From contig NZ_KB907784.1 of assembly GCF_000382185.1 (NCBI RefSeq), positions 3,302,633-3,366,632 of the forward strand: a stretch of 64,000 nt of DNA, given 5' to 3'. This DNA is from Bordetella sp. FB-8 (GTDB lineage Bacteria > Pseudomonadota > Gammaproteobacteria > Burkholderiales > Burkholderiaceae_B). The position numbers were made by a program, and so were the translations under genes. The notes below the pieces were generated by a model, which saw only the letters and a program-made list of their open reading frames with translations, searched no databases and had not been told where the DNA came from. Shown in pieces: positions 54,527 to 64,000 of this stretch; the first letter of the stretch is position 1; every line of letters starts with the position of its first letter.

Positions 54527-55812
54527 GTTCAGGACACGACGAAACGCCCCCGCGCCCTACCCGCCGCAGCTTTCTGAAAGCGGGCGGCGCGGCGGCTGTC
54601 TCGGCAGGCGCTCTGGGCGCGCGCGCCGTCCAAGCGCGAGAAACGACCGCGGCCGCTCGCATGAGCCAGAGCGTGGAGCCTTTTTATGGCGAACATCAAG
54701 GTGGCATCATCACGCCGCAGCAAAGCCACGCCTACGTCGCGGCGCTGGACCTGAGGACAGAAAAGCGCGAAGACATCATCGCCCTGCTCAAGACCTGGAC
54801 CGACATGGCGGCCCGCCTGACACGCGGCGAACCCGCCGCGGCCCTGAAAGAGCCCGGAGACAAACCTGCCGCGGACTCGGGCGAAGCCCTCGGTCTGGGT
54901 GCGTCCAACCTCACGCTGACCTTAGGTTTCGGGCCTGGGATATTCACCGGAAACAACGGCAAGGACCGCTATGGCCTGGCCAGGCACCGGCCGCCCCAGC
55001 TCGTGGACCTGCCGCATTTCAACGGCGACCAGCTACTGCCCGCCAAAACAGGCGGCGACCTGTTCATCCAGGGCTGCGCCAACGATGCCCAGGTGGCCTT
55101 TCATGCCGTGCGCCAGTTGGTCCGCGCCGCCTATGGCTGTGCACAGATGCGCTGGGGGCAGGCGGGCTTTCTCTGCGCCCCCCAAGGCGAGACGCCGCGC
55201 AATCTCATGGGTTTCAAGGACGGCACCGGTAATCCCCGGGCGCAGGATGCGGCCCAGATGAAAAAATTCGTCTGGGCCACCGAGGAAAGCCCGGTATGGA
55301 TGCGCGGGGGCACCTATACCGTCGTGCGCCGCATTCGCATCACGCTGGAGCACTGGGACCAAATGGAGCGCGGATTCCAGGAATCGGTCATCGGCCGCCA
55401 CAAATACAGTGGCGCGCCGCTCGGCGGTAAACATGAGATGGACCCGATCGATCTGGACGCCGTGGACAAGGACGGCAATTCGATCATTCCGGACAATTGC
55501 CACGTCAGGTTGTCGAACCAGGCGCTGAACAACGGCGCGCAGATCCTGCGCCGCGCCTATTCCTACAATGAAGGCACCGACTTCTACATCGAGCGCTGGC
55601 CGCCCTGGCGGCAGGACACGGAATACGACGCCGGCTTGATATTCATCGCGCACCAGAGCGATCCGCGCACCGGCTTCATTCCAATCAACGACAGGCTGTC
55701 CAAATTCGACATGATGAACCAGTTCACCACCCACGTGGGCAGCGCCCTATTCGCCTGCCCGCCTGGCGTGAAACCCGGGTCGTATATCGGGGCGCAGCTG
55801 TTCGAAGCTTGA
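54523..55812 (+). CDS. Tat-exported Dyp-type haem peroxidase (EfeB-like)
   Basis: A 429-residue dye-decolourising peroxidase. The twin-arginine signal is TRRSFLKAG (Arg14-Arg15), followed by a hydrophobic stretch. The family GXXDG motif appears as GFKDGTGNPR (about 227-236) with the catalytic Asp. The haem-ligand His is in CHVRLSN (about 327) and the Arg in ILRRAYSY (about 343). The end FIPINDRLSKFDMMNQFTTH is EfeB-like. EfeB acts with EfeU/EfeO in iron uptake and has been proposed to free iron from haem. Here EfeU and EfeO are absent and FbpABC is next door. Confidence 0.92.
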   Translation: MSSGHDETPPRPTRRSFLKAGGAAAVSAGALGARAVQARETTAAARMSQSVEPFYGEHQGGIITPQQSHAYVAALDLRTEKREDIIALLKTWTDMAARLTRGEPAAALKEPGDKPAADSGEALGLGASNLTLTLGFGPGIFTGNNGKDRYGLARHRPPQLVDLPHFNGDQLLPAKTGGDLFIQGCANDAQVAFHAVRQLVRAAYGCAQMRWGQAGFLCAPQGETPRNLMGFKDGTGNPRAQDAAQMKKFVWATEESPVWMRGGTYTVVRRIRITLEHWDQMERGFQESVIGRHKYSGAPLGGKHEMDPIDLDAVDKDGNSIIPDNCHVRLSNQALNNGAQILRRAYSYNEGTDFYIERWPPWRQDTEYDAGLIFIAHQSDPRTGFIPINDRLSKFDMMNQFTTHVGSALFACPPGVKPGSYIGAQLFEA

Positions 55813-55863
55813 AAACGCCTACCTGCCGGACCGGCCCCTTAGAATCGGGCCAAGGCAGTGTAA

Positions 55864-55902
55864 AAAAAGCGGCGCATCCGAGAAAAGGATGCGCCGCTTT
55901 TT
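55864..55902. terminator. Strong bidirectional intrinsic terminator
   Basis: A perfect 16-bp stem AAAAAGCGGCGCATCC with GGATGCGCCGCTTTTT around a 7-base loop, ending in T/A tracts. It lies between the peroxidase gene and the convergent MFS gene. Confidence 0.93.
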
Positions 55903-55918
55903 CTGTGACTGACACAGA

Positions 55919-57208
55919 TTACTTATTCACAAGCCTGGCCGGTTGCGACAGGGCCAACAGCGCGCCGACCACCAGGCTTGCCGCCAGAAGGTACATGCCC
56001 GAAGTGGTCGAGCCCGTGGTGCTTTGCAGCCACCCCACCAAGGAGGGGCTGAAGAAGCCCGCCAGGTTGCCCACCGAGTTGATCAGCGCGATGCCGGCCG
56101 CTGCAGCCGCACCGCTCAATATGGCCGTGGGCTGACTCCAGAACAGCGGCAGCACCGTGATGATGCCGACGTTGGCAATGGTCAAGGCAACCATCGAGGT
56201 CACGATTCCGCCGGCCGACGTCGACCAGATCAGTCCCAGCGCGGCGATTACGGCCGGGATGGCTAGGTGCCAGCGGCGTTCGCGCATGCGATCCGAGCTG
56301 CGCGCGACCAGGATCATGCCGATAATCGCAAAAAGGTTCGGTATCGCGCTCAGCATGCCTATCTCGAACGTGCTGGAGACGCCGGCGCTCTTGATAATGC
56401 TAGGCAGCCAGAACCCGACGCCATACAACCCCATGACAAAACCGAAGTAAGTGAAGGCCATGATCCATACTCGCGGCATGCTCATGACCGCCAGGATGGA
56501 CGGTTCTTCCTTGGTCTGCGCTTCAGCCTTGACGTTGCGGATCAGGATCGCCTTCTCGCTGTCGGTCAGCCAGCGGGCATTCTCGATGCGATCGTCCAGG
56601 TAAAACAGCACGATTATGCCGACGAAGATCGCGGGAATGCCTTCCAGCAAATAGAGCCATTGCCATCCGGCCAGGCCATGGCTGCTGAACGAAGACATGA
56701 TCCAGCCCGAGACCGGGCCGCCGATCAGGCCAGACAAAGGTATGGCCAACATGAACATGGTCGTCATGCGGCCGCGGCGGGCGTTGGGGTACCAGTAGGT
56801 CAGATAGAGCACGATACCGGGGAAAAAGCCGGCCTCTGCCGCGCCCAGCAGGAAGCGCAGCACATAGAAAGTCGCCTCCGAGTTGGTGAACATCATGGCC
56901 GCCGAGACAATGCCCCAGGTGATCATGATGCGGGCGATCCAGACCCTGGCACCCACCCGGTGCAGGATCAAGTTGCTGGGTACCTCGAAGATGAAATAGC
57001 CGATGAAGAAAATGCCCGCGCCCAGGCCGAAAACCGCATCGCTCAGATTCAGGTCCTTGAGCATCTGCAGCTTGGCGAAGCCCACGTTCACGCGGTCCAG
57101 ATAAGAAACCACATAGCACAACACCAGGAAGGGAATAATGCGCCAGCCTACCTTGGCATAGATGCGGTCTTCTTCGCCGCTCGAAGCACCCTGTAAGGGT
57201 TGATTCAT
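55919..57208 (-). CDS. MFS transporter, anion:cation symporter (ACS/TtuB-like) family
   Basis: A 429-residue, 12-helix secondary transporter. The signature YLDRVNVGFAKLQMLKDLNL follows TM1, then YFIFEVPSNLILHRVGARVW and FLLGAAEAGFFPGIVLYLTY, typical of phthalate, tartrate, galactarate or hydroxyphenylacetate carriers. A cytoplasmic loop after TM6 and six more helices follow. ATG 57208 is chosen over 57220 because GGAG lies seven bases before it. The substrate is a carboxylate, not further defined, since no catabolic gene is adjacent. Confidence 0.9.
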   Translation of the reverse strand: MNQPLQGASSGEEDRIYAKVGWRIIPFLVLCYVVSYLDRVNVGFAKLQMLKDLNLSDAVFGLGAGIFFIGYFIFEVPSNLILHRVGARVWIARIMITWGIVSAAMMFTNSEATFYVLRFLLGAAEAGFFPGIVLYLTYWYPNARRGRMTTMFMLAIPLSGLIGGPVSGWIMSSFSSHGLAGWQWLYLLEGIPAIFVGIIVLFYLDDRIENARWLTDSEKAILIRNVKAEAQTKEEPSILAVMSMPRVWIMAFTYFGFVMGLYGVGFWLPSIIKSAGVSSTFEIGMLSAIPNLFAIIGMILVARSSDRMRERRWHLAIPAVIAALGLIWSTSAGGIVTSMVALTIANVGIITVLPLFWSQPTAILSGAAAAAGIALINSVGNLAGFFSPSLVGWLQSTTGSTTSGMYLLAASLVVGALLALSQPARLVNK

Positions 57209-57342
57209 TTCTGTCTCCATAATTATGAAAATGCCCCGCGCGCCCGGAAGGCTCGCGAGCCGAAGCCCGGAACTTCGGTAGCCTTTTAGCTAACGCGCTA
57301 AAATAGCAGGTTTAGCATCGCAAAAAAGACCAGGAAAACCCC

Positions 57343-58447
57343 ATGGAAGCAGAACGCCAGAACCAAATCGCCGGCCGGCTGGCCGACTATGCGCAGCGCG
57401 AGCTGGCGCTACGGGGGTATCTTTGACTACGACGCCAAAGCCGAGCGCCTGCAGGTAGTCAACGCCGAACTGGAAGATCCCAAGGTATGGGACGACCCCA
57501 AGCACGCCCAGGAACTGGGCCGTGAAAAGAAATCCCTCGAAGACATTGTCGACACGCTGAGCAGATTGAGCACGGGCATTACGGATGCGCGCGAACTTTT
57601 CGAGCTGGCCGCCTCCGATGCCGACGACGACACGATGCTGGCCGTCGACGAGGATGCCAACGGCTTTCAAATCCTTCTCGAAGGCCTGGAATTTCGACGG
57701 ATGTTCTCCAATCCGGCCGATCCGCTGAACTGCTTCGTGGACATCCAAGCCGGCGCGGGGGGCACCGAGGCGCAGGACTGGGCCTCCATGCTGCTGCGCC
57801 AGTATCTCAAGTACGCCGAGCGCAAGGGCTTCAAAGCCGAGCTCATGGAGGAGTCCGAAGGCGAAATCGCCGGCATCAAGTCGGCCACCATCAAGATCGG
57901 GGGCGAATACGCCTTCGGCTACCTGCGCACCGAAACCGGCGTGCACCGGCTGGTGCGCAAGAGTCCGTTCGACTCTTCGGGCGGACGCCATACTTCGTTC
58001 GCCAGCGTCTTCGTCTACCCCGAGATCGACGACTCCTTCGAGATCGAGATCAACCCGGCTGACCTGCGCATCGACACCTACCGCGCCAGCGGCGCGGGCG
58101 GCCAGCACATCAACAAGACCGACTCGGCCGTGCGCATCACGCACATGCCCAGCGGCATCGTTGTCCAGTGCCAGAACGACCGCTCGCAGCACCGCAACCG
58201 CGCCGAAGCCATGCAGATGCTCAAGTCGCGCCTGTATGAGTTGGAAATGCGCAAACGCATGGCCGAGCAGCAGAAGCTGGAAGACTCCAAGACCGACGTG
58301 GGCTGGGGCCACCAGATCCGCTCCTACGTGCTCGACCAGAGCCGTATCAAAGATCTGCGCACCAACGTCGAAATTTCCAACACGCAGAAAGTGCTCGACG
58401 GCGACCTGGATCCCTTCATCCAGGAAAGCCTCAAGCAAGGCATCTGA
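57343..58447 (+). CDS. prfB: Peptide chain release factor 2 (programmed +1 frameshift)
   Basis: Recognises UGA and UAA stop codons. It is encoded in two frames: ATG 57343 to CTT 57421-57423, then in-frame TGA at 57424-57426, and after a +1 shift GAC at 57425 to the stop at 58447 (367 residues in total, E. coli 365). The slip site has the classic layout GGGGGTATCTTTGAC with an SD-like purine run. The shifted frame has the SPF motif ([14 protein letters not shown]) and the GGQ motif ([11 protein letters not shown]). RF2 regulates its own level through the UGA. Confidence 0.97.
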
Positions 58448-58466
58448 CCATCACCAGGGAATGAAC

Positions 58467-59222
58467 ATGAGCGACACGATTGCAGTCATTACCGGCGCCT
58501 CGCGCGGCATCGGCGCGGCACTGGCGCGCGGCCTTCTGGATCCCGGCGTCAAGCTGATCACCCTGGCCCGGCGCGACGATGCCGAGCTGGCTGCCGCGGC
58601 CAAGGCCGCAGGCGCCGAACTGGAGCAGATCAAGGTTGACCTGTCCGACCTGGCCGGCGCCGACACCGCGGCCAGGCACGTGGCCGCCCTGCTCGCGCCT
58701 GGCGCCAAGCGCTACCTGCTGGTCAACAATGCCGGCACTGTCCACCCCGTGGCAGCCGCGGCCGCCCTGACCGACGGGCCCGCGATCGCCCAGGCCTTCA
58801 ACCTGAACGTCACCGCCGTCATGCTGCTGACTGCGCATTTCGTGCAAGCCGTGGCCGGTTTCGATGCCGTGCGCCGCGTGATGAACATTTCCTCGGGTGC
58901 GGGCCGCAACCCCACCGCCGGCTGGGGCACCTACTGCGCCACCAAGGCAGCGCTGGACATGTACACCCGCGTGCTCAACCAAGAGCAAGGTGCGGGCGGC
59001 GTGCGCGCCGTGTCTATGGCGCCCGGCATCGTCGACACCGACATGCAAGGCACCATCCGCGCGAGCGATCCCGGCCATTTTCCGGCCCTGTCCAAGTTTC
59101 AAGACTTCAAGGCCAGCGGCGCACTGGCCCAGCCCGCCGATGTGGCCGGGCGTCTGATCGCATACCTGGGCCGGGACGATTTCGGCGCCACTGAAATCGA
59201 CGACATCCGTAATTACAAGTAA
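58467..59222 (+). CDS. SDR-family oxidoreductase (YbbO/sepiapterin-reductase-like)
   Basis: A short-chain dehydrogenase of 251 residues. TGASRGIGAA (about 8-17), LVNNAG, ISSGAG with the active Ser, and the YCATK Tyr/Lys pair are present. ATG 58467 is preferred because AGGGA ends six bases before it; ATG 58461 is adjacent to that same site and too close. It sits 19 bases after prfB and nine before lysS, all on one strand. Confidence 0.9.
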   Translation: MSDTIAVITGASRGIGAALARGLLDPGVKLITLARRDDAELAAAAKAAGAELEQIKVDLSDLAGADTAARHVAALLAPGAKRYLLVNNAGTVHPVAAAAALTDGPAIAQAFNLNVTAVMLLTAHFVQAVAGFDAVRRVMNISSGAGRNPTAGWGTYCATKAALDMYTRVLNQEQGAGGVRAVSMAPGIVDTDMQGTIRASDPGHFPALSKFQDFKASGALAQPADVAGRLIAYLGRDDFGATEIDDIRNYK

Positions 59223-59231
59223 AAGCCCGCC

Positions 59232-60770
59232 ATGACCGAACAAACGACCGCCCCGCAAGACGCTCTGCAAGACGAAAACCGCCTGATTGCCGAGCGCCGT
59301 GCCAAACTGGCCAAGCTGCGCGAGGCGGGTGTCGCCTTCCCTAACGATTTCGTGCCCGATGCCCACGCCGCCGATCTGCACGAAAAATACGACGGCCAGG
59401 AACAACAGAACCTGCAGGCCGCCGATATCAAGGTGAAAGTGGCCGGCCGCATGATGCTCAAGCGCGTCATGGGCAAGGCCAGCTTCGCCACCTTGCAGGA
59501 TGGAAGCGGCCGTATTCAGATCTATCTGGAAAAAGGTACGCTGGGTGATGAAGCCTATGCCGCGTTCAAACAGTGGGACATGGGCGACCTGATCGCGATC
59601 GAAGGTTCGGTCTTCAAGACCAACAAGGGCGAACTGTCGGTGCATGCCCGCACGGTGCGCCTGCTGGCCAAGTCGCTGCGCCCCCTGCCCGATAAATTCC
59701 ACGGCGTGGCCGACCAGGAGCTGCGCTACCGCCAGCGCTACGTCGACCTCATCATGACGCAAGAGACGCGCCGCACTTTCGTGGCGCGCAGCAAGGCCGT
59801 GGGCGCCATCCGCCAGTTCATGCTGGATGCGGGCTTTCTGGAAGTCGAAACGCCCATGCTGCACCCCATTCCCGGCGGCGCGGCAGCCAAGCCCTTCGTC
59901 ACACACCACAATGCGCTGGACATGCAGATGTTCCTGCGCATTGCGCCCGAACTCTATTTGAAGCGCCTGATCGTGGGCGGCTTTGATCGCGTGTTCGAGA
60001 TCAACCGCAATTTCCGCAACGAAGGCGTGAGTCCGAGGCACAATCCCGAATTCACCATGATGGAGTTCTACGCGGCTTATGCGGACTATCGCTGGCAAAT
60101 GAACTTCACCGAGTCGCTCATCCGCCATGCGGCCATCGCCGCCACCGCAAGCGCCGTGCTGCAGTACCAGGGTCGCGAACTGGATCTGTCCAAGCCCTTT
60201 CATCGCCTGACCATCTGCGAGGCCATTCTCAAGCACGCTCCGGAAAAAGGCTACCAGTACACGCCGCAACAAGTGGATGATGCCGACTTCGTGCGGGCTG
60301 AACTGAAGAGGCTGGGCGCCGACGTGAACGGCCCGGTGCTTTCGCGCGCCGGCCTGGGTGCCCTGCAACTGGCGCTGTTCGAGGAAACCGCGGAATCGCA
60401 GCTGTGGGAACCTACCTACATTGTCGACTACCCGTTGGAGGTCTCGCCGCTGGCCCGCGCCTCCGACACACGTCCCAACATCACGGAACGTTTCGAGCTC
60501 TTCATCACCGGCCGAGAGATCGCCAATGGCTTCTCAGAGCTGAACGATCCCGAGGAGCAGGCCGCTCGCTTTCGCGCCCAGGTCGAAGCCAAGGACGCCG
60601 GCGACGAGGAAGCGATGTACTACGACGCGGACTATATCCGTGCGCTGGAATACGGTATGCCGCCCACCGGTGGCTGTGGCGTGGGCATCGATCGCCTGAT
60701 CATGCTGATCACCGACAGCCCCAGCATCCGCGACGTCATTCTTTTCCCGCATTTGCGGCGAGAAGACTGA
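59232..60770 (+). CDS. lysS: Lysyl-tRNA synthetase, class II
   Basis: Charges tRNA-Lys. The 512 residues have an N-terminal OB-fold anticodon-binding domain ([20 protein letters not shown]), then the class II core: motif 1 near [16 protein letters not shown], motif 2 [20 protein letters not shown] and motif 3 [15 protein letters not shown]. Length and motifs are standard. It is in the usual prfB-lysS neighbourhood, with an SDR gene between. Confidence 0.97.
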   Translation: MTEQTTAPQDALQDENRLIAERRAKLAKLREAGVAFPNDFVPDAHAADLHEKYDGQEQQNLQAADIKVKVAGRMMLKRVMGKASFATLQDGSGRIQIYLEKGTLGDEAYAAFKQWDMGDLIAIEGSVFKTNKGELSVHARTVRLLAKSLRPLPDKFHGVADQELRYRQRYVDLIMTQETRRTFVARSKAVGAIRQFMLDAGFLEVETPMLHPIPGGAAAKPFVTHHNALDMQMFLRIAPELYLKRLIVGGFDRVFEINRNFRNEGVSPRHNPEFTMMEFYAAYADYRWQMNFTESLIRHAAIAATASAVLQYQGRELDLSKPFHRLTICEAILKHAPEKGYQYTPQQVDDADFVRAELKRLGADVNGPVLSRAGLGALQLALFEETAESQLWEPTYIVDYPLEVSPLARASDTRPNITERFELFITGREIANGFSELNDPEEQAARFRAQVEAKDAGDEEAMYYDADYIRALEYGMPPTGGCGVGIDRLIMLITDSPSIRDVILFPHLRRED

Positions 60771-60808
60771 CCCGGCGCGGTCGGCGCGCGCAAGGTCGGT
60801 TTTCGGCC

Positions 60809-61696
60809 CTACGCCGAAATGCCGCGCCTGCCCACCGCCTGGGCCCAGCGCTGCGCCACCTCCGGCGACGTTGCGCACATGGCATAGTCGGTCTTGACGC
60901 GCACGGCGCGCTCGAGTAGCTGGATATCCGCCTCATGCTGGCGCGCGACATGGGGATCTTCGAAGAAGATCACCCGCCTGCAGCGGCGCTCCAGCACCAA
61001 TTCGGCAATCTGCGCATCGCCGCCCAGCGGTCCGCTCAGATAGCGCTGCACCCAGGGTACCTCCTGGGGCCAGCCCTTGGACCAGGCAAGCTCATTGAGC
61101 AGTCCGCCCGTGGTCCCGGTGGCCACGCGCTGCGCAAAACGCGAAAGCAGATCGAAATGCCGGTCTGCGAAAGCGATCATCTCCCGCTTGAGCGCATCGT
61201 GGGCAATTAGGGCCAGCGTCTGCTCGCCGAAATCGAACAGGGAATCGACCTGCGGGTCCGGCGTCAGCCCCGCCCTCATGCGTTCGATCTCCATCCACTC
61301 GATGGCACCAGCCAGCGTCGAAATGAAAGGCAGCCCGTGCGCAATGCACTGGCGCTTGAGCGCCAGCAACTCGGGAAAAATCGAGGAAGGATCGACCGGA
61401 TCGATGAAATAGATGGCGCCATCCAGCGACTCCTGCCCGTCGCGTGGCGGCGTCACCCGGGCCACCACCTTCATCAGGCCGCCGTCGCGGCCATAGGGGT
61501 AGCGCACCAGTCCACCATAGCCTTGCAGCATGCCTTCGCGCAGGATGGAATCGTAGGCCCGGCCCACGGTGTGCAGCTCGATGCCCAGCTCGCGTATCGT
61601 GGCCGAGCAACTACGCAGCCAGGTGAACAAGGCCGCGTCGGGGGTCGCGTGGTGCAGGCGGTTGGCCGTCAGGCCGAAGCGAAGCGGAGCAAACAT
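60809..61696 (-). CDS. Two-domain methylglyoxal-synthase-like protein
   Basis: A 295-residue protein made of two related halves. The C-terminal half (about 155-295) has the full methylglyoxal synthase set: AHD (165-167), GTTG (194-197), SGPLGGD (221-227), FFEDP (244-248) and His254. It would convert dihydroxyacetone phosphate to methylglyoxal. The N-terminal half (about 5-150) keeps the fold pattern (YGRDGGLM, AIYFIDPVDPSSIF, FISTLAGAIEWM) but lacks AHD and GTTG, so it looks like a catalytically dead duplicate. Ordinary MgsA is about 150 residues. It is downstream of the isc operon with a 63-base gap. Confidence 0.85.
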   Translation of the reverse strand: MFAPLRFGLTANRLHHATPDAALFTWLRSCSATIRELGIELHTVGRAYDSILREGMLQGYGGLVRYPYGRDGGLMKVVARVTPPRDGQESLDGAIYFIDPVDPSSIFPELLALKRQCIAHGLPFISTLAGAIEWMEIERMRAGLTPDPQVDSLFDFGEQTLALIAHDALKREMIAFADRHFDLLSRFAQRVATGTTGGLLNELAWSKGWPQEVPWVQRYLSGPLGGDAQIAELVLERRCRRVIFFEDPHVARQHEADIQLLERAVRVKTDYAMCATSPEVAQRWAQAVGRRGISA

Positions 61697-61759
61697 GGCC
61701 GGGGACTCTGCTCGATGAAGACGAAATCGGATTATCCCGGCTTTCTCATTTCAATGCAC

Positions 61760-61954
61760 TCACTGCATCTCGTCGATCCAGGCCATCTGGATAGCTTCGA
61801 GCACTTTTTCCCCGCAATGCGCCGGATCGTCGTCAAAGCCAGGCAAGACCAATACCCAACCGCGTAGCTCGGTAAATCGCACCGCTTCGGGATCGACGTC
61901 GGGGTGGGCGTCGGCCAAGGCTTCAGCGATCGCATAGACATCGGTCCATTTCAT
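61760..61954 (-). CDS. iscX: Fe-S cluster assembly protein IscX
   Basis: A 64-residue acidic protein that binds IscS and iron in the isc system. It opens MKWTDVYAIAEALADAHPDV and has the LPGFDDDPAHCGEKVLEAIQ segment typical of the family. AGGAGG lies eight bases before the ATG at 61954, whose first base is the last base of the fdx stop (TGATG). It is the last gene of the hscA-fdx-iscX series. Confidence 0.96.
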   Translation of the reverse strand: MKWTDVYAIAEALADAHPDVDPEAVRFTELRGWVLVLPGFDDDPAHCGEKVLEAIQMAWIDEMQ

Positions 61955-62295
61955 CAATGATCCTCCTTGGCATGATTGATCGTGTACTTGGGAATCTCGA
62001 CGGTGAGATCCTGTGTACCGATTCGGGCCTGGCAAGACAGGCGCGAGGACGAAGACAGGCCCCAGGCCTTGTCCAGCATATCCTCTTCCGCGTCGCTGGC
62101 CTCGTCCAGCGATGCATAGCCCTGGCGCACGATCACGTGACAGGTGGTGCAGGCGCAGGACAGCTCGCAGGCATGCTCGATCTCGATATGGTTGTCCAGC
62201 AGCACGCGACAGATCGACACGCCCTGCGGTACGTCCACAATCAGCGCGCCTTCAGGACAGAGTTCGGGGTGAGGCAATACGGTCAGGCTGGGCAT
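61954..62295 (-). CDS. fdx: ISC-type [2Fe-2S] ferredoxin
   Basis: An adrenodoxin-type ferredoxin of 113 residues supplying electrons to iron-sulphur cluster assembly. Ligands follow C-x5-C-x2-C (CELSCACTTC) with a fourth Cys in LSCQARI; DEEDML-type acidic residues (AEEDMLDKA) lie between. It lies 41 bases after hscA and overlaps iscX by one base. Confidence 0.96.
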   Translation of the reverse strand: MPSLTVLPHPELCPEGALIVDVPQGVSICRVLLDNHIEIEHACELSCACTTCHVIVRQGYASLDEASDAEEDMLDKAWGLSSSSRLSCQARIGTQDLTVEIPKYTINHAKEDH

Positions 62296-62336
62296 GGCTG
62301 CGATGTATTTGAATGGATTGTGTTCGTAGCGCCTGA

Positions 62337-64000
62337 TCAGGCGAGTTCGTCGAGCCTGCGGCCGGCAAGCGCCTTGCGGATGCTGCGATCCATGCGCCGC
62401 GCGGCGAAGTCTTCGGTGGCCGCAGACAAGGCCTGCACCGCGGCCCGTACCGCATCCACATCGTCGCTTCCCACCACCGCGTCGGCGCCTCGCAATGCCG
62501 CGTCAACGCCGACGCGCTCCCGGTCCGACAGCAAGTCGCTATCGCCAACCAGGGCTGCGCGCACCGATTCGGCCAGTTGCTTGGCCTCGACCTGCTGCTC
62601 GCGCAGCATGCGAGCCTTGGCGTCGCTGTCGGCCTCGCGCACACTGTCGGACAACATGCGGGCGATTTCGTCGTCGGACAAACCATAGGAGGGCTTGACG
62701 GTCACGGCGGCCTCGACACCCGTACTCTGCTCGCGCGCGGTCACGCTCAAGAGGCCGTCGGCATCCACCTGGAAAGTCACTCGGATGCGCGCCGCGCCAG
62801 CGACCATGGGCGGTATGCCGCGCAGCTCGAAGCGCGCCAGAGACCGGCAGTCGGACACCAGTTCGCGCTCGCCCTGCACCACGAGCACGCTCATCGCAGT
62901 CTGGCCGTCCTTGAAGGTGGTGAATTCCTGGGCCCGGGCCACCGGGATGGTGCTGTTGCGCGGAATCACGCGCTCGACCAAGCCACCCATGGTTTCCAGG
63001 CCCAGCGACAGAGGAATCACATCCAGTAGCAGCCAGTCTTCTCCCGGCGTGCGGTTGCCGGCCAGCAGATTGGCCTGCAGCGCGGCGCCCAGCGCCACAA
63101 CCTCGTCGGGGTTCAGGTCCACCAGCGGCTCGGTGCCGAACAATGCGCCCACGGCGCGGCGGACCAGCGGCATACGGGTCGAACCGCCTACCATGACCAC
63201 GCCTTGCACCTGCGATGGCGCCAACTTGGCATCGCGCAGCGCATTGCGCGCACTGTCCAGCGTGCGATCGACCAGCGGCTGCGCCCAGGCCTCGAACTCG
63301 GAGCGGGCAATCTCGCGCGCAATCTCGCGGCCATCGGCCAGCACCAGCGCATAGTGCGCGGTTTCCTTGTCGCTCAGCGCCTCGCGCACCGCGCGAGCGG
63401 TCACCCTCAACGCCCGCCGGTCTCCCGGCGTGAGATCGTGCCCGTCCGGCAATTGCGCCAACAAGCGCTCGACGATCACGGCGTCGAAATCATCGCCGCC
63501 CAGCGCAGTATCACCGCCCGTGGCGATCACTTCGAACACGCCGCGCGACAAGCGCAGAATGGAAATGTCGAAGGTGCCCCCACCCAGGTCGTATACCGCA
63601 TAGACGCCCTCGGACGCGTTGTCCAGGCCGTAGGCGATTGCCGCTGCGGTCGGTTCGTTCAACAGGCGCAGCACGTTCAGACCCGCCAGGCGGGCCGCAT
63701 CGCGGGTGGCCTGACGCTGCGCGTCGTCGAAATAGGCCGGCACGGTGATCACCGCGCCCACCAGGTCATCGCCCAGCACATCCTCTGCGCGCTGGCGCAA
63801 CACGGCCAATATCTGCGCCGAGACCTGCACCGGACTCAGGTCGCCCTGCACCGTGCGCAACCGCACCATGCCGGGCGCGTCGATGAATTCGTAAGGCGCG
63901 CCACTGGCCTGCGCCTCGGTCAGCGTGCGACCCATGAAACGCTTTACCGATACGATGGTATTGCGCGAATCGGTGGTCTGCTGGGCCTGGGCTTCGTAGC
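62337..64000 (-). CDS. hscA: Fe-S assembly Hsp70 chaperone HscA, 5' end outside window
   Basis: DnaK-type chaperone specialised for IscU. The frame is open to the right edge, so only the N-terminal start is missing. It includes [14 protein letters not shown], then [34 protein letters not shown] and [13 protein letters not shown] in the ATPase domain, [17 protein letters not shown], and the substrate-binding domain that follows. A start at 63935 would cut the ATPase domain. The upstream isc genes (iscR-S-U-A-hscB) are expected beyond the window. Confidence 0.95.
   Translation of the reverse strand, partial: YEAQAQQTTDSRNTIVSVKRFMGRTLTEAQASGAPYEFIDAPGMVRLRTVQGDLSPVQVSAQILAVLRQRAEDVLGDDLVGAVITVPAYFDDAQRQATRDAARLAGLNVLRLLNEPTAAAIAYGLDNASEGVYAVYDLGGGTFDISILRLSRGVFEVIATGGDTALGGDDFDAVIVERLLAQLPDGHDLTPGDRRALRVTARAVREALSDKETAHYALVLADGREIAREIARSEFEAWAQPLVDRTLDSARNALRDAKLAPSQVQGVVMVGGSTRMPLVRRAVGALFGTEPLVDLNPDEVVALGAALQANLLAGNRTPGEDWLLLDVIPLSLGLETMGGLVERVIPRNSTIPVARAQEFTTFKDGQTAMSVLVVQGERELVSDCRSLARFELRGIPPMVAGAARIRVTFQVDADGLLSVTAREQSTGVEAAVTVKPSYGLSDDEIARMLSDSVREADSDAKARMLREQQVEAKQLAESVRAALVGDSDLLSDRERVGVDAALRGADAVVGSDDVDAVRAAVQALSAATEDFAARRMDRSIRKALAGRRLDELA

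Noticed and set aside
57284..57303. TTTTAGC/GCTAAAA inverted repeat upstream of prfB
   Set aside because: A seven-base stem in the MFS-prfB gap; too short to assign as operator or terminator.
58431..60368. 645-codon minus-strand frame across the SDR and lysS genes
   Set aside because: It spans two well-supported + strand genes and has no recognisable motif; antisense shadow.

Overview
The window looks like a GC-rich beta-proteobacterial chromosome, most likely family Alcaligenaceae (Bordetella/Achromobacter type). The evidence is the gmk-rpoZ-spoT block, a lol operon beside tatD and comEC, an hscA-fdx-iscX operon end, several solute-binding-protein transporters and LysR/IclR regulators. The genus is inferred from gene content, not from a marker search. 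I saw no rRNA, tRNA, CRISPR array, insertion sequence or phage gene. Apart from the 5' repeat region of the TPR gene (about 37286-38049), no gap between genes exceeds 300 bases.

Layout. 1-7.5 kb: malic enzyme (runs off the left edge) divergent from a LysR regulator, AMP nucleosidase, a secreted NlpC/P60 hydrolase, an SDR and gmk. 7.6-10.1 kb: rpoZ and spoT. 10.1-22.6 kb, minus strand: a probable 5-oxoproline/D-glutamate module, read from upstream to downstream as a LysR regulator, a DUF1445 D-glutamate-cyclase-like protein, a periplasmic binding protein, LivH/M/G/F-like transporter parts, a fused 5-oxoprolinase and a chemoreceptor. 22-23.3 kb: an ABC ATPase and tesA, divergent with overlapping start codons. 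23.3-31 kb: a polyamine/opine-type ABC transporter in one operon with a three-subunit HcnABC/OoxAB/LhpBEF-like amine dehydrogenase, divergent from an IclR regulator.

31-37.3 kb: housekeeping genes ppiD, ugpQ, rlmJ, greB, a PHP phosphoesterase and an alpha/beta hydrolase. 37.3-39.8 kb: a TPR-ATP-grasp fusion gene whose first 341 bp are present in three perfect tandem copies. 39.8-48 kb: comEC, tatD, lolD, lolC/E, an RpfE-type gene and recJ. 48-55.8 kb: an iron locus, with fbpABC divergent from an OprB-type porin, a secreted propeller-like protein and a Tat-exported DyP/EfeB peroxidase around a candidate Fur box. 55.9-64 kb: an MFS transporter, prfB with its programmed frameshift, an SDR, lysS, a two-domain methylglyoxal-synthase-like protein, iscX, fdx and hscA (runs off the right edge).

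The most notable items are the 341-bp triplication with an inverted splint-like sequence beside it, the chemotaxis-uptake-catabolism module for 5-oxoproline, and the porin/propeller/DyP set attached to an Fbp iron importer. Also notable are the tandem methylglyoxal synthase, a comEC gene whose best ribosome-binding site precedes ATC instead of ATG, and a small upstream ORF in the porin leader.
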